Shown here one piece after another: positions 32,774 to 41,316 of a stretch of DNA of 64,000 bases. Each line of letters starts with the position of its first letter. Position 1 is the stretch's first letter. The notes beneath the pieces were generated by a model. It was given only the letters and a program-made list of their open reading frames with translations, did not search any database and was not told where the DNA came from. This stretch comes from Cupriavidus sp. BIS7 (lineage in GTDB: Bacteria > Pseudomonadota > Gammaproteobacteria > Burkholderiales > Burkholderiaceae). Both the position numbers and the translations under genes were made by a program. The stretch covers positions 25,560-89,559 of the forward strand of contig NZ_ALOU01000091.1 in NCBI RefSeq assembly GCF_000292345.1. The letters run 5' to 3'.

Positions 32774-33529
32774 TCAGGCCAGAAAGGCCCGCCGCACGAT
32801 ATTCCGACCGCTGCGTTTGGCGTCGTAGAGTGCCTCGTCGGCGCGTCCATACGCGTGTTCGAATGCGCGTCCCTGTGGGGACCAGCTCACGCCGAAGCTG
32901 GCTGTGACTTGCCGGTTGACGGGGGCAGGGAAGCGGTATTGCGAGATGGCCTGGCGCATTTTTTCGGCGAGGTCCACGGCCTCGTCGATCGTGAAGCCGG
33001 GCAGCAGCGCGGCAAATTCCTCGCCGCCCACGCGGCCGATCGCGCCTTCCGCATGGACCGCATCCTTCAGGCAGGCCGTGACGCCGCAGATCACCGCGTC
33101 GCCTGCGGGATGACCAAAATCGTCGTTCAGGCGCTTGAAATAGTCGATGTCCAGAACGATCAAGGCCAGGTTGCCACGTGCCAGCGCGGCCGTGGCGAGA
33201 TCGATGACCGCGCCGCGGTTCAGCGCGCCTGACAGTGTGTCGTGCGTGGCGCGGTATTCCAGTTCCTGGGCCAGTTCCTGCAGCCGGTGATTGAGCCGGT
33301 TCATCTCCAGCTCCTCGCGGTCGCTGCGCCGTATCAGCCGGCGCGTCTCGCGCATCAGCCGTTCGTAGTAGCTGATGAGCTGGCCGAGCGTATGGCGATA
33401 GGCGTCCTCCCCTGCGTCGACATCGCAGAACACGGACCGGGCGTGGGCCAGTACGCTGTTCTCCGATTCGAACAGGTCGGGTTCGGGCACGGCGGCAACG
33501 GTGGCAACGGTGGCGAGAGGCGGATTCAA
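32774..33529 (-). CDS. siaD: SiaD-like diguanylate cyclase
   Basis: 251 residues. Short helical N-terminal half with coiled-coil character (REELEMNRLNHRLQELAQEL), then GGDEF domain with RVGGEEF intact. No RxxD inhibitory site (HAEG at that place). In Pseudomonas SiaD is switched on by unphosphorylated SiaC; the adjacent genes argue for the same here. The start is TTG 33529, overlapping the siaC stop as TTGA, so it relies on translational coupling. Confidence 0.88.
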   Translation of the reverse strand: MNPPLATVATVAAVPEPDLFESENSVLAHARSVFCDVDAGEDAYRHTLGQLISYYERLMRETRRLIRRSDREELEMNRLNHRLQELAQELEYRATHDTLSGALNRGAVIDLATAALARGNLALIVLDIDYFKRLNDDFGHPAGDAVICGVTACLKDAVHAEGAIGRVGGEEFAALLPGFTIDEAVDLAEKMRQAISQYRFPAPVNRQVTASFGVSWSPQGRAFEHAYGRADEALYDAKRSGRNIVRRAFLA

Positions 33530-33915
33530 CTGCTGATGGTCACTTCGTCAACAAAATCGATGGCGGGAAAGTCGGCGTGCAGGTCCTGTCCGAACTCCAG
33601 GATCGTGTCGTCGTCTTCGTCGTGGAACCAGTGCAGGCGAATGTGATTGCCGCGTTCGGCTGCCTCGTTGAGGGCATCGAACATGGTGAACAGCATCTTG
33701 GTGCTGGAACTGTTGAAGTACGTCAGCGCCACGTTGACCGTGACGGCCGCGTTCTGGCTGGCGGTCAGGTACTGGCGCAGGCGGGCGATGGCCTCGCCGT
33801 AGAACACGGCGGCATTCTCGGGGTAGGACTCGCCCTTGAGCGAAAGTAGGTGCCGCTCGAAATCGAAGCTCAATTCTGGCGAGCTTGGCGTGGCGGCGAT
33901 GAACAGGTTTTCCAT
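33526..33915 (-). CDS. siaC: SiaC-family biofilm regulator (DUF1987)
   Basis: 129 residues, standard for the family. Partner-switch phosphoprotein: phosphorylated by SiaB, dephosphorylated by SiaA, and in the free form binds and activates SiaD. Conserved LTYFNSSSTKMLFTMFD carries the Ser/Thr phospho-site region; the C-terminus is HWFHDEDDDTILEFGQDL. Start at 33915 (MENLFIAATP), not the longer frame to 34023 that overlaps siaB. Confidence 0.9.
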   Translation of the reverse strand: MENLFIAATPSSPELSFDFERHLLSLKGESYPENAAVFYGEAIARLRQYLTASQNAAVTVNVALTYFNSSSTKMLFTMFDALNEAAERGNHIRLHWFHDEDDDTILEFGQDLHADFPAIDFVDEVTISS

Positions 33916-33937
33916 GGCTGGTTCTTTCCGACGTGAC

Positions 33938-34537
33938 TCAGATGGTGGCGACGAGCTGGAACATCGTCGAGACTGGATCGGAGTCGATCGGCTGAAAGTT
34001 GTACTCCAGGGGCGCACTGGCATCGCGCGCCATCGTCAGGAAGCCAAGCCCGGCTCCCTTGCTGCCCTCCGGCACTTCCGCACGAAGGGTTTCCTTGTAG
34101 GCGCGCTTGATCTCGTCGAGCGTCATGGTGCGAACGCGTTCCAGCGTGCCGCGCAGCTGTTCCACGCGCGCGGTGGACACCGGGTTCGAGCACATCAGGC
34201 GGTAGTGCTCGTCGATCATGCTGATGCATACCGAGCCATGCCGCAGGTGCCCCTCGGCCTGCGATGACGATGTCAGCGAATCCGACGAGTAGTGCACGAT
34301 GTTCTGCGCCATCTCCACGAACGACGAGAACAGCCTGCGGCGCGTGGCGCCGTCCACGCCGCTGACAGTAAGCTGCAGGCGCACCGCGTCGGACATGGCG
34401 GCGATGATGTTCTGCGAAAAATAGCCGACGTAGTAGAAGATCACGTTGCGTTCCCGAGCCATCGCGAAGAACGGCTCATATTCCTTGTCAATCGATACTG
34501 CGGATAGTGCGGATAGTGCGGATAGTGCGGCGGTCAT
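33938..34537 (-). CDS. siaB: SiaB-family protein kinase
   Basis: 199 residues. GHKL-type ATPase fold with N-box EMAQNIVHYSSD and G-box-like GAGLGFLTMARDA. Phosphorylates SiaC. The N-terminus holds a short coding tandem repeat (MTAALSALSALSAVS) from a 9-bp unit. Between siaA and siaC, 22 nt from siaC. Confidence 0.9.
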   Translation of the reverse strand: MTAALSALSALSAVSIDKEYEPFFAMARERNVIFYYVGYFSQNIIAAMSDAVRLQLTVSGVDGATRRRLFSSFVEMAQNIVHYSSDSLTSSSQAEGHLRHGSVCISMIDEHYRLMCSNPVSTARVEQLRGTLERVRTMTLDEIKRAYKETLRAEVPEGSKGAGLGFLTMARDASAPLEYNFQPIDSDPVSTMFQLVATI

Positions 34538-34571
34538 GTGCTGGTGAGTGGGGCGATGGCGTACCGTGACG

Positions 34572-35759
34572 TCACGGTGCGCGGAAACAGAAGAAGGTCA
34601 GGTCATCACGACGGCGCTGCGAGCCCTGCCAGGTGCGGTGCGCATCCTGCACGGACTGGCTGACCTGTGCCGCCGATGCATTGCGGCTGGCGCGGATGGC
34701 TTCGCACATGCGGCGCTTGCCGAACGCGATTTCCTTCGGGCCGCCGATCTGGTCGACCAGGCCGTCAGTGGTGACGAACACGAGCGTGCCGGTCTGTGTC
34801 GGCACGACGATGTTCTGCCACGTGTACGCCATGTCGGTGTCGACGTAGCCGACGCCCATGCGCGCGCCATTGATCATGGTGCCGTCTGTTTCGTCGCCGC
34901 CCTGGCCGGGCTGCAGCACGAACAGCGACGACTTCGCGCCCGCAAAGGTCAGTTGGCGCGTGGCGTTGTCGAACCAGAAGAACGCGGCGTCCATGCCGTC
35001 GTCCGATTCCGAGGCATTGGGCGATCGGTGCGGCTCGCGGTCGTTCTGGCCGAGCATCTGCTTGATGCCGCGGTTCACGGCCATCAGCAGCGCGCCCGGA
35101 TCGCGCGGGCCAAGCTGCTCGATGCCCTGCGTCAGCAGCGACGACGCAATCAGCGTCATGAATGCGCCCGGCACGCCGTGGCCCGTGCAATCGGCCAGCG
35201 CGGCAAACCAGCCGTCCTCGAACGCGGCGAAGTGGTAGAAGTCGCCGCCCACCACGTCGCGCGGTTCCCAGACAAGTGCGGCATCAGGCAGTGTGGCGGC
35301 CAGCGTTTCGCGCGAGGTACGCAGCATCGCGCGCTGGATCGTGCTGGCGTAGTCGATGCTGTGCATGATCTGGCGATTGCGCTCGGCCTGCATGTCGGCC
35401 ACCACGCGCATCAGTTGCAGACCCTGGCCAAGTCCGATGAACTGGCCGTCGCGCGCGATGATGAAACCGTCCGCCAGCGCCTTTTCGCCGTACTCCACGG
35501 TGCGGAAGGTCAGGGCGTCGATGCTCATGGCCGCGTCCACGATCAGCGGTTCCTTGTCCATGAACGCGATGCAGCTCTTGCGGTTGTAGAGCTCGCGATG
35601 GTAGGGCTTGCTCATCTGCGACAGGAAGATCGACCGGTTGATCAGGCCGATCGGCCGGCCATGCTCGGTGACGGGCAGGCAGGCCAGGTCGCGGTGCGAG
35701 GCGAAGACTTCCAGCACGTCCTGGTTCGTCTGGTCAGTGGTGACCGATGGCGTCGGCAT
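34572..35759 (-). CDS. siaA: SiaA-like PP2C (SpoIIE) phosphatase with N-terminal CBS-like region
   Basis: 395 residues. Residues 1-~130 resemble a CBS pair (CLPVTEHGRPIGLINRSIFL ... GFIIARDGQFIGLGQG), followed by a helical linker and a PP2C/SpoIIE domain with metal ligands in PRDVVGGDFYHF, ADCTGHGVPGAFMTL and VTTDGLVDQIGG. Dephosphorylates SiaC. No TM helix, unlike Pseudomonas SiaA. Start 35759 (MPTPSVTTDQ) with AGGA upstream; 35831 is also possible. First gene of the four-gene operon. Confidence 0.85.
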   Translation of the reverse strand: MPTPSVTTDQTNQDVLEVFASHRDLACLPVTEHGRPIGLINRSIFLSQMSKPYHRELYNRKSCIAFMDKEPLIVDAAMSIDALTFRTVEYGEKALADGFIIARDGQFIGLGQGLQLMRVVADMQAERNRQIMHSIDYASTIQRAMLRTSRETLAATLPDAALVWEPRDVVGGDFYHFAAFEDGWFAALADCTGHGVPGAFMTLIASSLLTQGIEQLGPRDPGALLMAVNRGIKQMLGQNDREPHRSPNASESDDGMDAAFFWFDNATRQLTFAGAKSSLFVLQPGQGGDETDGTMINGARMGVGYVDTDMAYTWQNIVVPTQTGTLVFVTTDGLVDQIGGPKEIAFGKRRMCEAIRASRNASAAQVSQSVQDAHRTWQGSQRRRDDLTFFCFRAP

Positions 35760-35956
35760 TGCCAGATCCTCGGCACATGGCTGCCGGAAGCGCGGGCGGG
35801 CAGCGGAAGGATCAACCAGTACGCCGGGCATGACGGATGGGACACGTGGGTGGAAAGTGGCCCGAGTCTAGGCAAGCTTTATGTCGAATCCGTGACGCTC
35901 TGACTTGAGAGGCAAAGGTTTGAGCCCCACTCGCGAGGGGTGGCGGGCGCAGGGTT

Positions 35957-36160
35957 TCAGGCCTGTTTTGCAGTATCCACGTCCGTGCTCAGTCCCATCA
36001 TCCGTGCCAGCAGCGGCCAGCGCTGCGCGGCGGCTCTGGTTTCCACCTCGCCCTGCTGGTCGAAGTAATGCCGGGCGTCAAATCCATCGACATGTTGTGC
36101 CAGCGCATCGATGTCGCTGTATGCGGTGGCGGCCTTGCGGGAGCCGATGGGTTTGCTCAT
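35957..36160 (-). CDS. bcsR: BcsR-like cellulose biosynthesis protein
   Basis: 67 residues. Shares the BcsR pattern: SDIDALAQHVDGFD..HYFD then RWPLLARMMGLS at the C-terminus. In enterics BcsR with BcsQ is needed for assembly of the synthase complex. Overlaps the bcsG stop as ATGA with GGAG before it, last gene of the bcs operon. Confidence 0.75.
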   Translation of the reverse strand: MSKPIGSRKAATAYSDIDALAQHVDGFDARHYFDQQGEVETRAAAQRWPLLARMMGLSTDVDTAKQA

Positions 36161-37719
36161 TGCTGCTCCACCCATTCGCCGTCCGGCGTGTGGATCACAT
36201 AACCGTTGGTGCGCTTCATCGTCAGGGTGTCTTCGTTCTCACCGACCATCTGGGTTTGCGGCAGGTCCTCGGCGTAGTGGGACAGCGCCGGCGCACCCTG
36301 GCGGAACGGGCTGTCCGCAACGAGGTTGAACAGCAGTTGCGAAAGCCCCAGGAAGCTCATCGGTGCGTCGATGATCACCGGCTCAGGCGTTGCCGTGGTG
36401 GGCAGCCCCACCAGCTTCACGCCCACCGGGATGTGGATGATCTTGGGCGTGGGAATTTCGCGCAGACCCGAAATCTGGTTCTTGTCGCCGCGCAGCGCCG
36501 CGCCGTGCTCGGGCACGAAGATCAATACGGCCTTGCGGCCGGACTTGTCGATCGTGTCGATGATCCGGTCCACGTCGTCTAGCAGCGCCTTCAGCCGCAG
36601 CGGGTATGACTCGATGCTGGTCAGCCGCTTGCCGGGCAGGCGGTTGCCGTCGTGCAGCGTGACGGTGTTGTAGTAGAGCGCCACGGGACTCTTGTCCTGT
36701 GCCAGGCGCTGCTTGTACCAGTGGTCGAACGTATCGAAGTCGCCCAGCACGGGGGAATCGTCAAACGCGCGCATGGCCACCGGCACGCCGCTGGTGGATT
36801 CCATCTTGATGCCCGGAATGCCGATCTCGTTTTCCACGTAGGTGCGGAAGTTGTCGAAGCGGCCGTCGTGGTTCATCAGGATGTGCGGCGTGAAGCCGGC
36901 CTGCGCCAGGTCGGCGAACATGTGGCATTCGGCCGGCGCGGGGTCGTACAGGTCCTTGTGCGGCTGCTGGCCGCAAGACGCGCGCAGCAGCCGGATGGCC
37001 GCCGGGCCGCTGTAGCTGGCGGCCGAGCTGAAATTCTTGAGCAGGAAGTCGAAGCGCGACAGCAGCGGGTGGTTGAGGCTCTTGGCCGCGTCGAGGTCGT
37101 CCCACGACAACGAGCAGATATGCAGCACGATGATGTCGAACTGGGCATCGGGCGTGGCGGTCAGCGGCTCTGCGTTGGCTGATCGTTGCGCCTCCTGCTT
37201 GCGGAACGCAGCGAGGATCGCATCGTAGTCATTGGTTGCGTTGATGTCGGCACGCGTCGAATCGGCAGCCTGGTTGCCCGCCTGCCTGGCGTTGGCGCCC
37301 GGTATGCTGATACCCAGGCCAAACCAGAACGGTGCCGCGATCAGCGCAATCAGTACGAGCGTGGTAGTGCGGACCCAGCGGTTGATCATCAGGTAGGCCA
37401 GTATCGTCACGATCACGGCCACTACCATCTGCACCGATACGACCCGCTGGAACAGCTCCACCAGGTAAGCTGGCGTAAAGGCCTGGATGTTCGAGAACTG
37501 CGAGATCACGCGTTCGAACGGCGGCAGCACCGATTCGCGCCAGGCCAGTGCCGCGCCGATGCAAATGGCCAGCACCTGCCGCAGCACGGTCAGGATGCGC
37601 GACTCCATCGGCACCACCAGCAGCAGCGCGAAGACCAGGTTCAGGATCCATATCGGATGCATCTGCCCGGTATGGAACAGGTAGAGCTTGGCGAGGAAGT
37701 AGAGGTTCCAGAGTCCCAT
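36157..37719 (-). CDS. bcsG: Cellulose phosphoethanolamine transferase BcsG
   Basis: 520 residues. N-terminal TM domain (IWILNLVFALLLVVPM, MVVAVIVTILAYLMINRWV), then a periplasmic alkaline-phosphatase-like domain: Ser nucleophile region SYSGPAAIRLLRASCGQQPH and metal motif VLIFVPEHGAALRG. Adds phosphoethanolamine to nascent cellulose. Its presence with bcsE and bcsF marks a type II, E. coli-like system. Confidence 0.93.
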   Translation of the reverse strand: MGLWNLYFLAKLYLFHTGQMHPIWILNLVFALLLVVPMESRILTVLRQVLAICIGAALAWRESVLPPFERVISQFSNIQAFTPAYLVELFQRVVSVQMVVAVIVTILAYLMINRWVRTTTLVLIALIAAPFWFGLGISIPGANARQAGNQAADSTRADINATNDYDAILAAFRKQEAQRSANAEPLTATPDAQFDIIVLHICSLSWDDLDAAKSLNHPLLSRFDFLLKNFSSAASYSGPAAIRLLRASCGQQPHKDLYDPAPAECHMFADLAQAGFTPHILMNHDGRFDNFRTYVENEIGIPGIKMESTSGVPVAMRAFDDSPVLGDFDTFDHWYKQRLAQDKSPVALYYNTVTLHDGNRLPGKRLTSIESYPLRLKALLDDVDRIIDTIDKSGRKAVLIFVPEHGAALRGDKNQISGLREIPTPKIIHIPVGVKLVGLPTTATPEPVIIDAPMSFLGLSQLLFNLVADSPFRQGAPALSHYAEDLPQTQMVGENEDTLTMKRTNGYVIHTPDGEWVEQQ

Positions 37720-37745
37720 GGGGTCTCGCTAACGGTTCGGGGCGA

Positions 37746-40319
37746 TCAGGGCATGCGCGACCGGCGCCGCGCAATGACCAGTTCGACTGCGTCCATGAAG
37801 GCGTCGTAGAGCCGCAGCAGGCCCTGGTAGCCCATCTCGATGACTTCCTTGAGGCTGCGCAGCGGCGCGTCGGCGCGCTCGTCGTCGAGCCAGTCGATCC
37901 ATGCATCGGCGCGGCCGAACGTGCACTGGATCAGTTGCGTCTCTCGTTCCATGGTCAGGTCGTCCATGCGCACGCCAAGGTGCCGGTTGACGTTGCGCGT
38001 GACCACCGCCGGGAAGTGGTAGGTCCGCGTGCCGCGCGACAGGCATACCCCCAGGTGTTCGCCTTCTTCCAGCGGCACGTCGATCGGCAGCACCACGCCC
38101 AGGCCGCCCATCGAGTAGTTTTCGGTCTTGCAGGCCAGCGTGCGGCCATCGGGCAACAGCAGCGTGGCCGGCACCCGCATCGGGATGCGATGCGATACGC
38201 GCACCTGCCGTGCTTCGCGCGCCACGCCCACCGCCGCGCCGAGCATGATCAGGTTGAACAGCGCCCACCCCATGTTCATCAGCACCGTGGCGGGCTCCTG
38301 GGTTTCCGCGAACAACAGGCGTACCACACCAATGCCAAGGCCGATCACGTTGAGCGCCAGCAGCACCAGGTAGGGCTTGGAGATGGTCCAGTCCAGGTAG
38401 TCGTCGGCGATCTGGCCGCCCTTGGCGGTCACGTTGAACTTGCCCGCGCGGGGGTTGATGAAGGCCACGGTGGTTGGCAGCACGATGTACCACGCCAGCA
38501 CCGACTCATAGACCTCGGCCCAGAACGAATGCCGGTAGCGGCCCTGCAGCCGCGAGTTGGTGATGTTGGCGATCAGCAGGTACGGCAACACGTAGGCCAT
38601 GATCATCAGCGCCTCCGTATTGATCACGTGCAGCCCGAAGTACAGGTATGAGATCGGCATGGTAAGGAAGATCAGCCGAGGAATGCCGTAGAAGAAGTGC
38701 AGCATCGCATTGCTGTAGCAAAGCCGCTGGAACAGCGACAGGCCGCGGCCCAGCATCGGATTGTCCAGGCGGAAGATCTGCGCCATGCCGCGCGCCCAGC
38801 GAATACGCTGGCCGATATGCCCGGACAGGCTCTCGGTGGCCAGTCCGGCCGCCTGCACGGTGCGCAGGTAGGCGCTGTTGTATCCAAGGCGGTGCAGCTT
38901 CAGCGCGGTGTGTGCGTCCTCTGTGACGGTTTCCACGGCGATGCCGCCGATCTCCAGCAGCGGCGCCCGTTTGATGACCGCGCAGGAGCCGCAGAAGAAC
39001 GTGGCGTTCCAGAAATCGTTGCCATCCTGGATCAGGCCGTAGAACAGGCTGCCTTCGTTCGGCACGCGGCGAAACGTGTCGAAGTTGCGTTCGAACGGGT
39101 CCGGCGAAAAGAAGTGGTGGGGGGTCTGCACCAGCGCGCACTTCGGGTCGGCCAGGAACTCGCCCATCGTCATCTGCAGGAACGAGCGCGTGGGGATATG
39201 GTCGCAGTCGAAGATCGCGATGTAGTCGCCCGAAGTCCTCGGCAGTGCCTGGTTGATGTTGCCGGCCTTGGCATGACGGTTGTTGTCGCGCGTGAGATAG
39301 CCCACGCCCACCGTTTCGGCAAACTCGCGGATCGCCGGCCGCCGGCCATCATCGAGGATAAAGACGCGCAGCTTGTCGGCAGGCCAGTCCATGCTGCGTG
39401 CCGCGAACACGGTGGGCTGGATCACGTTCAGCGGCTCGTTGTATGTCGGGATGAAGACATCGATGGTAGGCCACTGCGTGGGGTCCGCCGGCAGCGATTT
39501 CGGCTTGCGGTTCAGCGGCCATGCCGTCTGCACGTAGCTGAGCGCCAGCACGAGCCATGTGTACCATTCGGCGGCATAGAGCACGTAGCCGACCACGGCC
39601 TCGGTGGTGCTGGCGAATTCCAGTGTCTGGGTGGAACGCCACCAGATGTAACGCACGGCCATCAGCATGGAGACCGCGACCATCGTGATCGTGGCCAGCC
39701 GGCCGGGGATGCGGCGCACCACGGCCAGCAATGCCCAGACCACCGCGAACATCAGCAACTGGCTCGTAAGCGATAGCGGCGTGGTGCCGATGGCCACGGT
39801 GGCAATGGCGGCGATCACCATCGAGATCGGCAGAACAAACGGAATGCGTCCTATCCGTGCGGCAAGCGATTCCAGCGTGCCGGCCACGCGGTTCCAGTCC
39901 GGGCGCGGCACGGTCGATAGCAGTTTATGGCGCAGGCGTTCCCCGGCATGCCAGACAGGTTCGAGCACGCGGTCCAGCGTCCTGCGCAGCCAGCCGCCGC
40001 GCTCGGCCTGCGTTATCGTGCGTTGCTTGCGCGGGTCCGCAGCCAGGCGAACACGCGGCTTCGGCGGCCGGACGAACAGGCGCCACAGCCACGTGCCGGC
40101 GGACTGGCGGCGGCCTACGCCAAGCCGCGCCACGGCGCGCTTGTAGATCACGCCTGACCACTCCGCGGGGATATCCCGCTTGCCGGGGCGCGGCGGATGA
40201 AAGAACACGCGCAGCAGCCAGTTGGCGGGATCGGCCGTGCGCACCACGCCAATCTCTCGCGCCACGCGATCGCGCATGCGCGTGATTCGTTCGAGCAGGG
40301 AGATGGCGTGCGTGCTCAT
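37746..40319 (-). CDS. bcsA: Cellulose synthase catalytic subunit BcsA
   Basis: 857 residues. Polymerises UDP-glucose across the inner membrane. GT2 motifs: IDVFIPTYNEP, FDCDHIP (DxD), TEDAHTALKLHRLGY and QRIRWARGMAQIFR (QxxRW). C-terminal PilZ domain with RVSHR (RxxxR) and NYSMGG (N/DxSxxG) should bind cyclic-di-GMP. Start 40319 (MSTHAISLLERI), ATGA overlap with bcsQ; the open frame continues to 41006 but that part is a shadow of bcsQ. Confidence 0.95.
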   Translation of the reverse strand: MSTHAISLLERITRMRDRVAREIGVVRTADPANWLLRVFFHPPRPGKRDIPAEWSGVIYKRAVARLGVGRRQSAGTWLWRLFVRPPKPRVRLAADPRKQRTITQAERGGWLRRTLDRVLEPVWHAGERLRHKLLSTVPRPDWNRVAGTLESLAARIGRIPFVLPISMVIAAIATVAIGTTPLSLTSQLLMFAVVWALLAVVRRIPGRLATITMVAVSMLMAVRYIWWRSTQTLEFASTTEAVVGYVLYAAEWYTWLVLALSYVQTAWPLNRKPKSLPADPTQWPTIDVFIPTYNEPLNVIQPTVFAARSMDWPADKLRVFILDDGRRPAIREFAETVGVGYLTRDNNRHAKAGNINQALPRTSGDYIAIFDCDHIPTRSFLQMTMGEFLADPKCALVQTPHHFFSPDPFERNFDTFRRVPNEGSLFYGLIQDGNDFWNATFFCGSCAVIKRAPLLEIGGIAVETVTEDAHTALKLHRLGYNSAYLRTVQAAGLATESLSGHIGQRIRWARGMAQIFRLDNPMLGRGLSLFQRLCYSNAMLHFFYGIPRLIFLTMPISYLYFGLHVINTEALMIMAYVLPYLLIANITNSRLQGRYRHSFWAEVYESVLAWYIVLPTTVAFINPRAGKFNVTAKGGQIADDYLDWTISKPYLVLLALNVIGLGIGVVRLLFAETQEPATVLMNMGWALFNLIMLGAAVGVAREARQVRVSHRIPMRVPATLLLPDGRTLACKTENYSMGGLGVVLPIDVPLEEGEHLGVCLSRGTRTYHFPAVVTRNVNRHLGVRMDDLTMERETQLIQCTFGRADAWIDWLDDERADAPLRSLKEVIEMGYQGLLRLYDAFMDAVELVIARRRSRMP

Positions 40320-41116
40320 GACCGGGGCTCCTGCGCCGCGCCGTCGATCCATGCCGACAGCCACGATGCCAGGCCGTTCATGTCGTGGGCCGCCTGCGAG
40401 TGCGGCGTGCTGCGGCAAAAGCTCTCGCTGCGCGCCAGCGCCTCCCCGACGCTGCTGTCCTCGTGTATGTGATAGGGCAGCATCGCCTCGCCGAGCATGG
40501 CCTGCAGCAGCGCCACGATATCGACATGAAGCTGCCGGGCCGGCTGCAGCCGCGTGGCCACATAGCGCACGGTTTTGCCGTGGGCGGCCAGCGCGTCGAC
40601 AAGCCGTTGCATCGTGAGGCAGGTTTCCGGTTGTGCGGGGGCGAGCACAAGTACGAGATCCGCAGCCGAGATGGCCTGGTTCGCATACGGCGATGGCCAC
40701 GGCGTGCTGTCGATCAGCGCCACGCCGTGCGCGGGCATGTCCACTTGCGCCAGCAGACGCCGCAGCCAATCCGGTGACGCAATGGCGGCCGCATTGGCGA
40801 CTGCAATGGCGGCTGCAATGGCGGCTGCATTGGCCGGTGCCGGTCCGGCGCGGCTGCCCCATGGCACGAACAGCACGTCGTCGTCGCTGCGTTGCCCGGC
40901 ACGCGCCCATGCAGCGGCGGTGGCGGCATCGAGATACGCGCCAAGGCCGTCGTCCGGAATCTCGCGCATGCCGAAGTGAAACCCGAGCACGTTGCGCGGA
41001 TCGCATTCCAGCGCAAGTGCCGGGTGCTTGCGGGCGGCCAGCAGCGATGCCAGCTCCGCCGTCAGCGTGGTGCGGCCCGCGCCGCCCGAGGTCGAGACGA
41101 TGGCCACGGTCTTCAT
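40316..41116 (-). CDS. bcsQ: BcsQ/YhjQ-like MinD-family ATPase
   Basis: 266 residues. MinD/ParA-like fold: VAIVSTSGGAGRTTLTAELAS at the N-terminus (the usual second Lys of GGVGKT is Arg), LALECDPRNVLG, and VALIDSTPWP. Polar placement/assembly factor of the cellulose machine. Carries a run of Ala/Ile repeats (AAAIAAAIAVANAAAIA) from a short DNA repeat at ~40780-40835. Start 41116, ATGA overlap with bcsF. Confidence 0.9.
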   Translation of the reverse strand: MKTVAIVSTSGGAGRTTLTAELASLLAARKHPALALECDPRNVLGFHFGMREIPDDGLGAYLDAATAAAWARAGQRSDDDVLFVPWGSRAGPAPANAAAIAAAIAVANAAAIASPDWLRRLLAQVDMPAHGVALIDSTPWPSPYANQAISAADLVLVLAPAQPETCLTMQRLVDALAAHGKTVRYVATRLQPARQLHVDIVALLQAMLGEAMLPYHIHEDSSVGEALARSESFCRSTPHSQAAHDMNGLASWLSAWIDGAAQEPRS

Positions 41117-41313
41117 GGGCGGCCTCCGTCGCCCATGCGGCGTTTGCCGCGAATTACCAGCGCATCGAGCTGAGGCGGCAGCCGCACGGAGCGGCGTGGT
41201 CGCGGCGCAGTCCAGCGCGGCAGCCAGCGCAGCAGGTCGAAGCGCCATGTCAGCCACGCCAGCGGTGCAGCCAGGATCAGTCCCCAGACAAAGTAGCCAA
41301 GAAAGATGGGCAT
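41113..41313 (-). CDS. bcsF: BcsF-like small membrane protein
   Basis: 66 residues, one TM (FLGYFVWGLILAAPLAWLTW) and a basic cytoplasmic tail. Position between bcsE and bcsQ/bcsA and its form match BcsF, which tethers BcsE to the membrane. 3 nt after bcsE. Confidence 0.8.
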   Translation of the reverse strand: MPIFLGYFVWGLILAAPLAWLTWRFDLLRWLPRWTAPRPRRSVRLPPQLDALVIRGKRRMGDGGRP

Positions 41314-41316
41314 GGG

